A stretch of 14,060 bases of DNA from Microbacteriaceae bacterium. GTDB lineage: Bacteria; Actinomycetota; Actinomycetes; Actinomycetales; Microbacteriaceae. The position numbers and the translations under genes were made by a program. Positions 1 to 7,399 of this stretch are shown here, in pieces; the stretch's first letter is position 1, and each line of letters begins with the position of its first letter. The notes under the pieces were generated by a model that was not told where the DNA came from, did not search any database, and was given only the letters and a program-made list of their open reading frames with translations. The DNA lies in NCBI GenBank assembly GCA_025463665.1, contig JAODAY010000210.1, positions 1-14,060 of the forward strand. Reading direction: 5' to 3'.

Positions 1-153
1 TCCCTGGCCCTCGACGTCGCAACGTCGGCGATGCTCAATAATTTTCCGGAGTACATCGACCCGCACTCACGTGCACCGCGCGGCACCCTTCGGTTCAGTT
101 GGACAGCGGCGCTCAGCCTCGACCTGATCAACCGGATGGGGGCCTCACGGTGA
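1..153 (+). CDS. C-terminal fragment of a GH63/MGH1-like glycoside hydrolase (5' end outside window)
   Basis: Only the last 50 codons are present, in frame from base 1 to the TGA at 151-153. The fragment holds the stretch FPEYIDPHSRAPRG followed by RFSWTAALSLDLI. This matches the closing segment of (alpha/alpha)6-barrel glycosidases of the GH63, mannosylglycerate-hydrolase and trehalase-like group, where a Phe-Ser-Trp-Thr-Ala motif lies in the final barrel helix. The likely role is hydrolysis of a short alpha-glucoside or alpha-mannoside in the cytoplasm. The next gene on the same strand encodes a related barrel enzyme and begins about 50 bases downstream, so the two may form one carbohydrate operon. 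The substrate cannot be judged from this piece; the family assignment rests on the C-terminal motif alone. Confidence 0.7.
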   Translation, partial: SLALDVATSAMLNNFPEYIDPHSRAPRGTLRFSWTAALSLDLINRMGASR

Positions 154-202
154 GGCCGCAGAACCGCGAGTCACTCCGACGCCCCGGACGGGCGCTTGGC
201 GA

Positions 203-2077
203 ATGAGCGCAGTCTCATGCTCGATATTCGGCGGGGGCACAATGCTGCGCACCGATGAAATAGGCAACGTCGCAATGGACGCCACCGGCGCTCCCGGCCT
301 GTTCACCGGCGATGTACGAGCGCTGTCGATGCTCGATCTCACCGTGGGCGACAGCCGGCTGCAGGTCGCCTCTGCAATGGAACGCCCGAGCTCTCGCGCT
401 CTCGTGCTCACTCCGATCCTGGGGCGGAACGTCGCAGCGAAGACGATCATCTCGCGAACACAGACCATCCAGCCGGGCGGCTACACGGAGCAGATCGAGG
501 TCCGCAACCTGGAGAACTCGACCCTCTCGGTCGACGTGCGAGTGGATCTCGCATCCGACTTCGCCGACCCGATGACCTTGCGCTCCGATCGGCGCGTCTG
601 GGAACGGCTCGGCGCAGAGCGCTCAATTGTCGTCGACGACGGCTCGGTGACACTCGGCTATTCGCGAACCCTCATGGGCGCACAGTTCGAGTCGAGCGTC
701 TCTGTCCACGCGTCCGGAGGCCCGGAGATATCCCTGTTGGCGGACTTACCCGAAGACACCCGCGGTGCCGCTCTGCGGTGGACGCTCGAGCTGGCCGCCG
801 GCTCCAGCCAAAGGATCGAGCTGAGCGTCCGGAGCGGCGACGACCACGGTGAAGTCCCTGCGCTCCACGCGACGGTCATTCCCGCTGCGAGTCCGATTCG
901 CCAGCAGGGCATCGAGGATCTCGGCGCCCTGAGGATGCGATGCCCGGGCAACCCGGAACTGGTCATCCTGGCGGCCGGCATACCGTGGTTCCTCACTCTG
1001 TTCGGACGCGACTCGGTCGTGGCGTCGCTGCTGGCCGAGCCGGACCTGCCCGGTCTGCTCGACGACAACATCCGGGCGCTCATGGCCACGCAGGCGATTG
1101 CACCCGAACCCGCCCGGATCGCTCAGCCGGGAAAGATCCTGCACGAGCTGCGGCAGTCCGAGCTCGCCGTGCTGGGCGAGGTGCCGTTCGCCCGCTATTA
1201 CGGTTCCGCCGACTCCACCCCCCTGTTCATCAGCGGCGTGGCTGCGTGCTCGTCAGCCGAGCTTCAGCGCGATGCCGAGCGGGCCGTCCGTGCCGCAGTC
1301 GGCTGGATGCGAACCGAGGGTGGACTCGACGAACATGGGTTCGTACGATACGTCTCCGATCCGAGCGGACTCATCAGTCAGGGCTGGAAGGACTCGTTCG
1401 ACGCCATCGCGCACGACACCGGCGAGATCGCGACGGGGGCGATCGCGCTCTGCGAGGTTCAGGGGTACGTCTGGCGAGCCCTCGTCGACGCAGCGGAGCT
1501 GGCTCGGGTCAGATACGACGATCACGACTGGGCCGCCGAACTCGACGCACTCGCGGCCGAGTTGCAAGTTCGCTTCCGCGAACGATTCTGGATCAATGGA
1601 GACGAGTTTCCCGCACTCGCAATCGACGGCGACGGACGCCGAGTCGAGGTGGTGGCGTCCAATGCGGGACACTTGCTCTTCAGCGGCATGCTGACCCCCG
1701 ACGAGGCCGCACGAGTCGCCCGCCGCCTGCTCGCCCCCGACATGTTCACCGGCTGGGGCATCCGCACCCTGTCGTCGGGGTCCGTGCGGTACAACCCGCT
1801 CTCGTATCACAACGGCTCCGTCTGGCCCCACGACACGGCGTTGATCGCCACGGGGATGGCCGGCTACGGCCTGCACGACGAAGCGCGTCGTGTAGCGCAG
1901 GGGCTGCAGGACGCGGGCGAGTACTTCGGCAACAGGCTGCCGGAGCTGTTCGGCGGTTTCGACCGTGAAGAGTTCGCCCTGCCGGTCGCATACGCTCACT
2001 CGGCACGCCCGCAAGCCTGGGCCGCCGCCGCCGGCCTGGCGGCGAGCCGCCTGGTGCTCTCGGGGCAGTCTTCCTGA
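203..2077 (+). CDS. Glycogen-debranching-type protein (amylo-alpha-1,6-glucosidase family)
   Basis: This 624-residue protein has two parts. Residues about 7-215 form the beta-rich N-terminal domain found in bacterial glycogen debranching enzymes (GLFTGDVRALSMLDL is its signature). Residues about 240-615 form an (alpha/alpha)6-barrel with GIPWFLTLFGRDS (259-271), QGWKDSFD (393-400), ALCEVQGYVWRA, SYHNGSVWPHD (534-544) and PELFGGF (580-586). By family analogy D397 and E581 are the likely acid and base. The expected activity is hydrolysis of alpha-1,6 or short alpha-glucosidic links in the cytoplasm; the exact substrate is unproven. Start choice: the ATG at 203 keeps the first strand and the GGGTM turn of the domain but has a weak ribosome site. 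The ATG at 242, behind a GGCGGGGGC run, is possible but would trim the domain. The partial glycosidase upstream suggests shared use. Confidence 0.85.
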   Translation: MSAVSCSIFGGGTMLRTDEIGNVAMDATGAPGLFTGDVRALSMLDLTVGDSRLQVASAMERPSSRALVLTPILGRNVAAKTIISRTQTIQPGGYTEQIEVRNLENSTLSVDVRVDLASDFADPMTLRSDRRVWERLGAERSIVVDDGSVTLGYSRTLMGAQFESSVSVHASGGPEISLLADLPEDTRGAALRWTLELAAGSSQRIELSVRSGDDHGEVPALHATVIPAASPIRQQGIEDLGALRMRCPGNPELVILAAGIPWFLTLFGRDSVVASLLAEPDLPGLLDDNIRALMATQAIAPEPARIAQPGKILHELRQSELAVLGEVPFARYYGSADSTPLFISGVAACSSAELQRDAERAVRAAVGWMRTEGGLDEHGFVRYVSDPSGLISQGWKDSFDAIAHDTGEIATGAIALCEVQGYVWRALVDAAELARVRYDDHDWAAELDALAAELQVRFRERFWINGDEFPALAIDGDGRRVEVVASNAGHLLFSGMLTPDEAARVARRLLAPDMFTGWGIRTLSSGSVRYNPLSYHNGSVWPHDTALIATGMAGYGLHDEARRVAQGLQDAGEYFGNRLPELFGGFDREEFALPVAYAHSARPQAWAAAAGLAASRLVLSGQSS

Positions 2078-2122
2078 CCCGAACGCCCCGAGCCCTTCCA
2101 CGGCCGGCACCGCGGCGTCCGG

Positions 2123-3289
2123 TCAGGCAGCGGGCGTCACGGCGACGAGTTCTGCGATCGCCGCGACGCCCAGAGACACCTCGGCGAAGCTCGTCGACAG
2201 CGGCGAGAGCCCCAGCCGAATGCCGTTCGGCCTGCGGAAATCGGGGATGATGCCGCGCCGCCACAGTTCGGGCATGACCGCCTCAAAGCCGTCGTGGTCG
2301 ATGGTGATGTGGCTGCCGCGCCGGGCGGGGTCGCGCGGACTGGCGAGCCCGGCGTCGGGCAGCAGGGCGTCGACGAGGGCGATCGCGTGCTCGGTGAGCG
2401 CGACCGACTTCGCCCGCACGGCGTCGATGCCCACGCTCTCGATGAGCGCGATCATGTCGCGCATCGCGAGCATGCCGATCACGGGCGGGGTTCCGCTCAG
2501 CAGCCGCCGAATGCCCTTGGCCGGCTCGTACCCCTGGCCCATTTCGAACGGGCGGGCGCTGCCGAGCCAGCCCTGGATGGGCTGCCTGAAGTCGGCGAGG
2601 TGCTCGGCGCGCACGTAAGCGAACGCCGGCGAGCCCGGACCCCCATTGAGGTACTTGTAGGTGCAGCCGACGGCGAAGTCGACTCCACACGCGTCGAGCT
2701 CGGTCGCCACGACCCCCGCCGAGTGGCACAGGTCCCACACGATGAGCGCGCCGGCGTCGTGGGTCAGGGTGGTGAGCGCGTGCACGTCGGCGAGGAACCC
2801 CGAGCGGTACGACACGTGGCTCAGCACGACGAGGGCGGTGGAGAGCGAGAGGTGCTCGGCGAGCGCCTCCGCGGTCACGCCGGCCGCGGCATCCGTCTCG
2901 ACCCAGCGCACGGTGAGGCCGCGCTCGGCGGCGATGCCCTCGAGCACGTAGCGGTCGGTCGGAAAGTTGTCGCGGTCGATCACGAGCTCGGTGCGGCCAG
3001 GGCGCAGCTCGACGGCGGCGCGCACGAGTTTGTAGAGCAGCACCGTCGTCGAGTCGCCGATCGTCGTCTGCCCCGGCGCTGCGCCGAGCACGACCCGGCC
3101 GAGGTCGTCACCGATGCGCTGGCCGAGGTCGAGCCAGCCTTCCTCGCCGACAGCTCCGCCGCTCCATCCCCTGATGAGGCGGCCGCCCCACTGCGCCGTC
3201 ATGAACTCGCTGACCCGGTCGACGGATGCCACGAGCGGGCGGCCGAGCGAATTGCCATCGAGATACGCCACCACCGTGTCATCCCGCAC
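2123..3289 (-). CDS. kynU: Kynureninase, with questionable 5' end
   Basis: PLP-dependent fold-type I enzyme that cleaves L-kynurenine to anthranilate and alanine (or 3-hydroxykynurenine to 3-hydroxyanthranilate). Visible motifs, numbered from the GTG at 3289: YLDGNSLGRP (9-18), the phosphate and cofactor region WDLCHSAG (185-192, with Asp186), and CTYKYLNGGPGSP (209-221) carrying the Schiff-base Lys212. WLGSARPFEM and the FRRPNGIRLGLSPL C-terminal region are also typical. From this GTG the protein is 388 residues, short at the N-terminus. The same frame upstream encodes DAADPLARYRDSF, which is the usual kynureninase N-terminus, but it reaches the stop of the preceding gene with no ATG, GTG or TTG. 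An ATG at 3342 with a GGGGG run upstream lies one frame off. The gene follows the POT transporter closely and is probably co-transcribed with it. It may be a full gene with a sequence error or a frameshifted one. Confidence 0.9.
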   Translation of the reverse strand: MRDDTVVAYLDGNSLGRPLVASVDRVSEFMTAQWGGRLIRGWSGGAVGEEGWLDLGQRIGDDLGRVVLGAAPGQTTIGDSTTVLLYKLVRAAVELRPGRTELVIDRDNFPTDRYVLEGIAAERGLTVRWVETDAAAGVTAEALAEHLSLSTALVVLSHVSYRSGFLADVHALTTLTHDAGALIVWDLCHSAGVVATELDACGVDFAVGCTYKYLNGGPGSPAFAYVRAEHLADFRQPIQGWLGSARPFEMGQGYEPAKGIRRLLSGTPPVIGMLAMRDMIALIESVGIDAVRAKSVALTEHAIALVDALLPDAGLASPRDPARRGSHITIDHDGFEAVMPELWRRGIIPDFRRPNGIRLGLSPLSTSFAEVSLGVAAIAELVAVTPAA

Positions 3290-3342
3290 GAAGCTGTCTC
3301 GGTAGCGGGCGAGCGGGTCGGCGGCGTCAGCGCATTCGTCAT
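3290..3342 (-). other. Out-of-frame 5' extension of kynU (possible frameshift)
   Basis: Read in the kynU frame, this segment encodes HDECADAADPLARYRDSF, whose second half matches the conserved first helix of kynureninases. The ATG at 3342-3340 starts a peptide MTNALTPP in a different frame. Adding one base near 3331 would join MTNA to DAADPLARYRDSFVRDD and give a protein of about 406 residues. The sequence alone cannot distinguish a sequencing error, a true mutation, or initiation at the downstream GTG. Confidence 0.6.
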
Positions 3343-3379
3343 GGCTCGACGTTACCCCCGTAGGCGGCGCCCGCGGCGG

Positions 3380-4840
3380 TCAGCGCACCCCGCGCATGAG
3401 TCGCAGCACCGGGCGCCCGCCGATCACGAGCAGCACGCCGATGACGATCGCGATGACACCGAGCGTGGCGAAGTATGGCGCCTCGTTGTCGGGGTCGTAG
3501 AGTCCGGCAAGCTGCCCGGAGACGGCGGAGCCGATGGCGACCGACAGGAAGAACAACGCGACCATCTGGGTGCGGAAGCGCTCCGGTGCGAGCTTGGTCG
3601 ATACCGAGAGGCCGATCGGCGAGAGCATGAGCTCGGCCACGGTGAAGACGAGCAGGATGAGGATGAGCGCGATCACCGGTGTGCCGTTTTCTCCGGTGCC
3701 GGTGAACGGCAGGAACAGCAGGAATGCGATGCCGACGCCGAGTGTGCCGAAACCGAACTTGACCGGCGTGGGTGGCTGGCGGGTGCCCAGCTTGGTCCAC
3801 ACCGCCGCGAAGACGCCGCTCAACAGGATGATGAAGACGGGGTTGATGGACTGCACCCAGGAGACGGGAAACTCCCACCCGAGAATGCTGCGGTTGAGGC
3901 GCTCGTCGGCGTAGATCGTGATGACCGTGAACTGCTGCTGGTAGATGGACCAGAATGCGACGCTCGCGAGAAAGAGCGGGATGAACGCGACGACGCGGCT
4001 GCGTTCGTCGCTCGTGATCGCGTGGCTCGAGAGGATCACCACGAAGTACGCGATCGCCGCCACGGCGGTAACGACGATGACGATGATTGCGAGGTTGTCC
4101 GCGTTGATGACTCCGGTGAGGGCGAGGGCGACGATCACGACGACGACGACCGCCGCGGTGCTGCCAACGCGCCTGTAGCTCCGGCGCGGCAGCGGGTTCG
4201 GAACGTCGCTGGCCGCCTGCGGCAGTCGTCGACGGCCGAGCGAGTACTGCACGAGCCCGATGGCCATTCCGACCGCGGCCAGGCCGAAGCCCCAGTGGAA
4301 GCCGAGTGTCGTCTGCAGCAGGCCGGTCAGCAGCGGGCCGAGAAAGGCGCCGAGGTTGATGCCGAGGTAGTAGAGCGAGAAGCCCGCGTCGCGGCGGGTG
4401 TCGCCCGCGCTGTAGAGCGTGCCGACGATCGACGTCGCCGTGGCTTTGAGGCCGCCGCTGCCGAGCGCGATGAGGATGAGGCCGACCGTGACGCCCGCGA
4501 ACCCGGGGATGAGCGCGAGGGCGATGTGACCGAGCATCACCACAAAGGCCGAGATGAACAGCGTGCGCTCGCTGCTCAGCACCCGGTCGGCGACCCACGC
4601 GCCCAGCACCGTCGCGAGGTAGACGCCACCGCCATACGCGCCGACGATGCCGGCCGCGCCCGCCTGGCCGAGGCCGAGGCCACCGTCACTCGCGGAGTAG
4701 TACAGGTAGATCAGCAGGATGACCTGCATGCCGTAGAACGAGAATCGTTCCCAGGTCTCGACCCCGAAGAGTGTCGCCAGCGGTCGGGGCTGCCCGAAGA
4801 AGCCGGTGTCTTTTTCGAGCTCGCTATCAGTCGCGGTCAT
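3380..4840 (-). CDS. POT/PTR2-family proton-coupled peptide transporter (DtpT-like)
   Basis: A 486-residue integral membrane protein with the usual length and many hydrophobic helices of the proton-dependent oligopeptide transporter family, which imports di- and tripeptides with protons. Signatures: ETWERFSFYGM (28-38), giving the E28-x-x-E31-R32 proton-coupling motif of helix 1; GGLKATATSIVG (129-140); FSLYYLGINLGAFLGP (154-169), the PTR2 signature; QQQF (301-304); and AELMLSPIGLS (402-412) with the conserved Glu403. The ATG at 4840 is the only start that keeps helix 1; a GAGG lies unusually close before it. It sits 53 bases after the response regulator stop and 37 bases before the out-of-frame ATG of kynU, so it may be read from the upstream promoter or from its own. 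Some family members carry other small molecules, so transport of kynurenine or aromatic peptides is conceivable but untested. Confidence 0.92.
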   Translation of the reverse strand: MTATDSELEKDTGFFGQPRPLATLFGVETWERFSFYGMQVILLIYLYYSASDGGLGLGQAGAAGIVGAYGGGVYLATVLGAWVADRVLSSERTLFISAFVVMLGHIALALIPGFAGVTVGLILIALGSGGLKATATSIVGTLYSAGDTRRDAGFSLYYLGINLGAFLGPLLTGLLQTTLGFHWGFGLAAVGMAIGLVQYSLGRRRLPQAASDVPNPLPRRSYRRVGSTAAVVVVVIVALALTGVINADNLAIIVIVVTAVAAIAYFVVILSSHAITSDERSRVVAFIPLFLASVAFWSIYQQQFTVITIYADERLNRSILGWEFPVSWVQSINPVFIILLSGVFAAVWTKLGTRQPPTPVKFGFGTLGVGIAFLLFLPFTGTGENGTPVIALILILLVFTVAELMLSPIGLSVSTKLAPERFRTQMVALFFLSVAIGSAVSGQLAGLYDPDNEAPYFATLGVIAIVIGVLLVIGGRPVLRLMRGVR

Positions 4841-4893
4841 ACCTCAAGGGCTACACCTGTGACCGCCCGGTCGCAACGAAGGGATGGCTCCAT

Positions 4894-5616
4894 TCATTCG
4901 CCGTCTCGCCAGCGATACTCCAGCTCGGGACGGCCGGGGGAGCCGTACCGCGGCACGCGCTCCACGACGCCCGCCGCGAATAGATGCTCGAGATAGCGAC
5001 GGGCGGTCACGCGTGACAAGCTGAGCGCCGCGGCAATCTCCCCCGCCGAGGCCGGCGAAGAACTGTCGCGGATCGTCGCCACGATCGTGTCGAGCGTTTC
5101 GGCGGAGAGACCCTTGTCGAGCTGCGGTTGCCCCGGCGAGCGCAGCATGGCGAACGAGGCATCCACCTCGCTCTGCGTCGTGAGCGTGTCCTGGCCGAGC
5201 CCCGCCGAGTACTTGCGGTAGCCATCAAGCTTGGCGGCGAAGGTCGTGAACGTGAACGGCTTGATCAGGTAGAGCACGATTCCGAACGAGACGGCCGCCC
5301 GCACCACGGCAACGTCTCGGACGGCGGTGATCGCGATGATGTCGACATCCAGGCCTGTCGAACGGATGCGGCGACACAGTTCGATGCCATGGAAATCGGG
5401 CAGGTTCATGTCGAGCAGCACCAGGTCGATAGAGCTCAGGGCACTCTGACCGGGATCGGTCTTCACCGACTCGCGCAGCAGGCGGAGTGCCTCGCTCCCG
5501 GTTCCGGCGATGCCGGCGACCTCGAATCCGGAGAGCCTGCCAACGTACTCGGCGTGCGCGGCCGCCGTTATCGGCTCGTCATCGACCACGAGCACTCGGA
5601 GCGACCGGCTGCTCAC
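4894..5616 (-). CDS. CitB/DcuR-type two-component response regulator
   Basis: A 240-residue transcription regulator. The receiver domain (about 5-130) has the acidic pair D12-D13, the phosphoacceptor D69 in LVLLDMNLPD, T97 and K119 in LIKPF. A linker of about 50 residues leads to a C-terminal winged helix-turn-helix (about 175-235; SAGEIAAALSLSRVTARRYL is the HTH). This arrangement is that of the CitB/DcuR/DctR family, which controls citrate or C4-dicarboxylate uptake genes. The GTG start at 5616 overlaps the kinase stop as GTGA, which implies translational coupling. Since dctA lies divergent from the kinase gene, it is the obvious target; the POT transporter just downstream is a second candidate. 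Confidence 0.93.
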   Translation of the reverse strand: MSSRSLRVLVVDDEPITAAAHAEYVGRLSGFEVAGIAGTGSEALRLLRESVKTDPGQSALSSIDLVLLDMNLPDFHGIELCRRIRSTGLDVDIIAITAVRDVAVVRAAVSFGIVLYLIKPFTFTTFAAKLDGYRKYSAGLGQDTLTTQSEVDASFAMLRSPGQPQLDKGLSAETLDTIVATIRDSSSPASAGEIAAALSLSRVTARRYLEHLFAAGVVERVPRYGSPGRPELEYRWRDGE

Positions 5617-7244
5617 GCCGTCGCCTCACTGGTGCTCGTCGTCGGCAACCGCACAACAACCACTGCGCCATCCTCGTTGCCAACCTCGATGCTCCCACCG
5701 AGCCTCCGTACGGCTTGATCCACCAGCGCAAGGCCCAAACCACGACCGGCCAGACCATGCTGCTTGGTGGAGAAGCCCCGTCGGAAGGCGAGGCCGACGT
5801 CGGCGATTCCCGCACCGTTGTCGGCGATTGTGAATTCGGTGACCGCACCGTCGAGACCAATGCTCATGGTCACCACCCCGTTCTGCGCTCCCCCGTCGAC
5901 CTCGAGGCCTGCGGAGGCGGCATCCATTGCGTTGTCGAGTAGGTTGCCGACGATCGTGACTAGCTCACTCGACGGAACATCTACGTCGCCGACGTCGCCG
6001 GCAATCGACAGGTCGAACCGGATGCCTCGCTCCCTCGCTTGCGCTGACTTGCCGAGAAGCAGAGCCGTGAGTACTGGGTCGCCCGTCGATGCGACGAGCT
6101 GGTCGGCAAGTTCCTGCCCGAGGTCTATCTCGTGGGTCGCGAACCGAAGCGCCTCGCTTGGTCTGCCCAGTTCGATGAGGGCGACGATGGTGTGCAACCG
6201 GTTCGCGAACTCGTGAGTCTGGGACCGCAGCCCGTCAGAGAGCGTTCGCATCGTCTGCAGCTCGCCGGTGAGGGCCTGCAGCTCAGTGTGGTCGCGGAAC
6301 GTTGTCACCGATCCGAGCGCCCGCGGAGGACTTGTTCTCGCGGCGGAGATCGCCACCTCCTGATTCACCACGAGCACGTGAGTCGGCGTGAGAAAGAGCT
6401 CATCGACAGCACGGGCACCACTCGCGAGCAGCTCGGCGAGCGCGTCGGGCAGGCCGAGAGAACTCACGGGCGGCGGCTCCGACGCACGGGTGGATGACAA
6501 GCCCAGCAGTTCGGCCGCCTGGTCGTTGTACAGCACGAGGCGGCTGCGATCGTCAACGAGCACGAGCCCCTCGCGCACGGAGTGCAGCACGCCCTCGTAG
6601 TAGGCGAACATCCTGGTCATCTCTTCAGGTCCCCGTCCCCACGTCACCCGGCTCAGATAGCGACTGAGCAGCCACGCGGCGATGCCTCCGATCACCAGCG
6701 TGAGGGTCGCACCGACAAGCACGATCGACTGGCGCGGGCCGAGAACGACGGAAAGCTTCTCGACGGTGACCCCGACGGCGACGAGCGCCACGACCGAGCC
6801 CGCGGAATCCGTTATCGGAACAACCGCGCGCACAGACGGGCCGAGCGTGCCCGTGTAGGTCTCGGTGAAGGCCTCCCCCGCCAGTGCGGGTTCGATGGTT
6901 CCACGGAACGGCTTCCCGATCTCCGCCTCATCGGGATGCGTGAAGCGTGTGCGGTCTGGTGCCATGATCGTGATGAAGTCGGAGCCGGTCGATTCCATGA
7001 GTTCGAGCGCGTAGGGCTCGAGCGTCTCACGGGGACGCGCGGTGGTCACGGCCCCGATTACGAAAGGATTGTCGGCGATCGAGGAAGCGACAACCATGCT
7101 GCGAGTGGCGGCTTCTTCCTCCACGTCGGTCCGCGCATCCGCCGACAACCATACCGTCGCGACGGCGGTGAGCACCGCGATGAATACGACCTGCATCACA
7201 AACAGTCGTGCCGCGATACTCCACTGGCGCACCATCAACCTCAT
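5613..7244 (-). CDS. CitA/DcuS-type sensor histidine kinase, probable C4-dicarboxylate sensor
   Basis: A 543-residue membrane kinase. Order of parts: membrane helix 1 (11-33), extracytoplasmic Cache/PDC sensor domain (34-169), membrane helix 2 (173-197), cytoplasmic PAS domain (about 213-321), dimerisation helix with the H-box QTHEFANRLHTI (phosphorylated His344), then the ATPase domain with N-box NLLDNAMDAA (434-443), DNGAGI (475-480) and GRGLGLALV (500-508). The sensor domain carries RFTH (R100, H103) and GPSVRAVVPI (R139), equivalents of residues that bind citrate or C4-dicarboxylates in CitA and DcuS. The ATG at 7244 is chosen because GGAAGG precedes it by 5 bases and helix 1 follows at once. 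The frame stays open further upstream, but that stretch reads as non-coding. It pairs with the overlapping response regulator and is divergent from dctA. Confidence 0.94.
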   Translation of the reverse strand: MRLMVRQWSIAARLFVMQVVFIAVLTAVATVWLSADARTDVEEEAATRSMVVASSIADNPFVIGAVTTARPRETLEPYALELMESTGSDFITIMAPDRTRFTHPDEAEIGKPFRGTIEPALAGEAFTETYTGTLGPSVRAVVPITDSAGSVVALVAVGVTVEKLSVVLGPRQSIVLVGATLTLVIGGIAAWLLSRYLSRVTWGRGPEEMTRMFAYYEGVLHSVREGLVLVDDRSRLVLYNDQAAELLGLSSTRASEPPPVSSLGLPDALAELLASGARAVDELFLTPTHVLVVNQEVAISAARTSPPRALGSVTTFRDHTELQALTGELQTMRTLSDGLRSQTHEFANRLHTIVALIELGRPSEALRFATHEIDLGQELADQLVASTGDPVLTALLLGKSAQARERGIRFDLSIAGDVGDVDVPSSELVTIVGNLLDNAMDAASAGLEVDGGAQNGVVTMSIGLDGAVTEFTIADNGAGIADVGLAFRRGFSTKQHGLAGRGLGLALVDQAVRRLGGSIEVGNEDGAVVVVRLPTTSTSEATA

Positions 7245-7399
7245 TGCCACCTTCCGCGCTGTACGTCGTCCACACGGAGAAGCCGCGTGCGAACAGTATG
7301 AACGCAACTTCGCGTGCCCGGTACAGCGGCCGCATGCTGGGAACACCGTGATGCGCCGACACAAAGCCGTGACGGCCCGGGAACACTGAGGACGACACC
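7245..7399. promoter_or_regulatory. Divergent promoter region between the sensor kinase and dctA
   Basis: 155 bases without a gene, holding the start signals for both directions. Two elements stand out. One is a perfect 8-base inverted pair, CGCTGTAC (7257-7264) and GTACAGCG (7321-7328). The other is a near-perfect direct repeat, GGGAACACCGTG (7339-7350) and GGGAACACTGAG (7379-7390), 40 bases apart or about four helical turns. Either could be a binding site for the response regulator. No convincing -35/-10 pair was found on either strand. Confidence 0.4.
7387..7391 (+). promoter_or_regulatory. Ribosome binding site of dctA
   Basis: GAGGA ends eight bases before the A of the ATG at 7400, leaving a spacer of about eight bases. 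It supports this ATG over the in-frame ATG at 7412. Confidence 0.6.

Noticed and set aside
2078..2122. Possible terminator between the convergent debranching gene and kynU
   Set aside because: Only 4-base CCGG self-complementary segments were found, not a convincing stem.
4861..4872. GACCG-CC-CGGTC near-palindrome between the response regulator and the peptide transporter
   Set aside because: The arms are short with only two bases between, common by chance at this G+C content. It is too small for a terminator and has no supporting context.
2294..4996. A 900-codon open frame on the plus strand
   Set aside because: It is antisense to kynU and the peptide transporter, both with clear family motifs. 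Its translation is rich in Asp, Glu, Arg and His with no domain, as expected from the opposite strand of G+C-rich genes.
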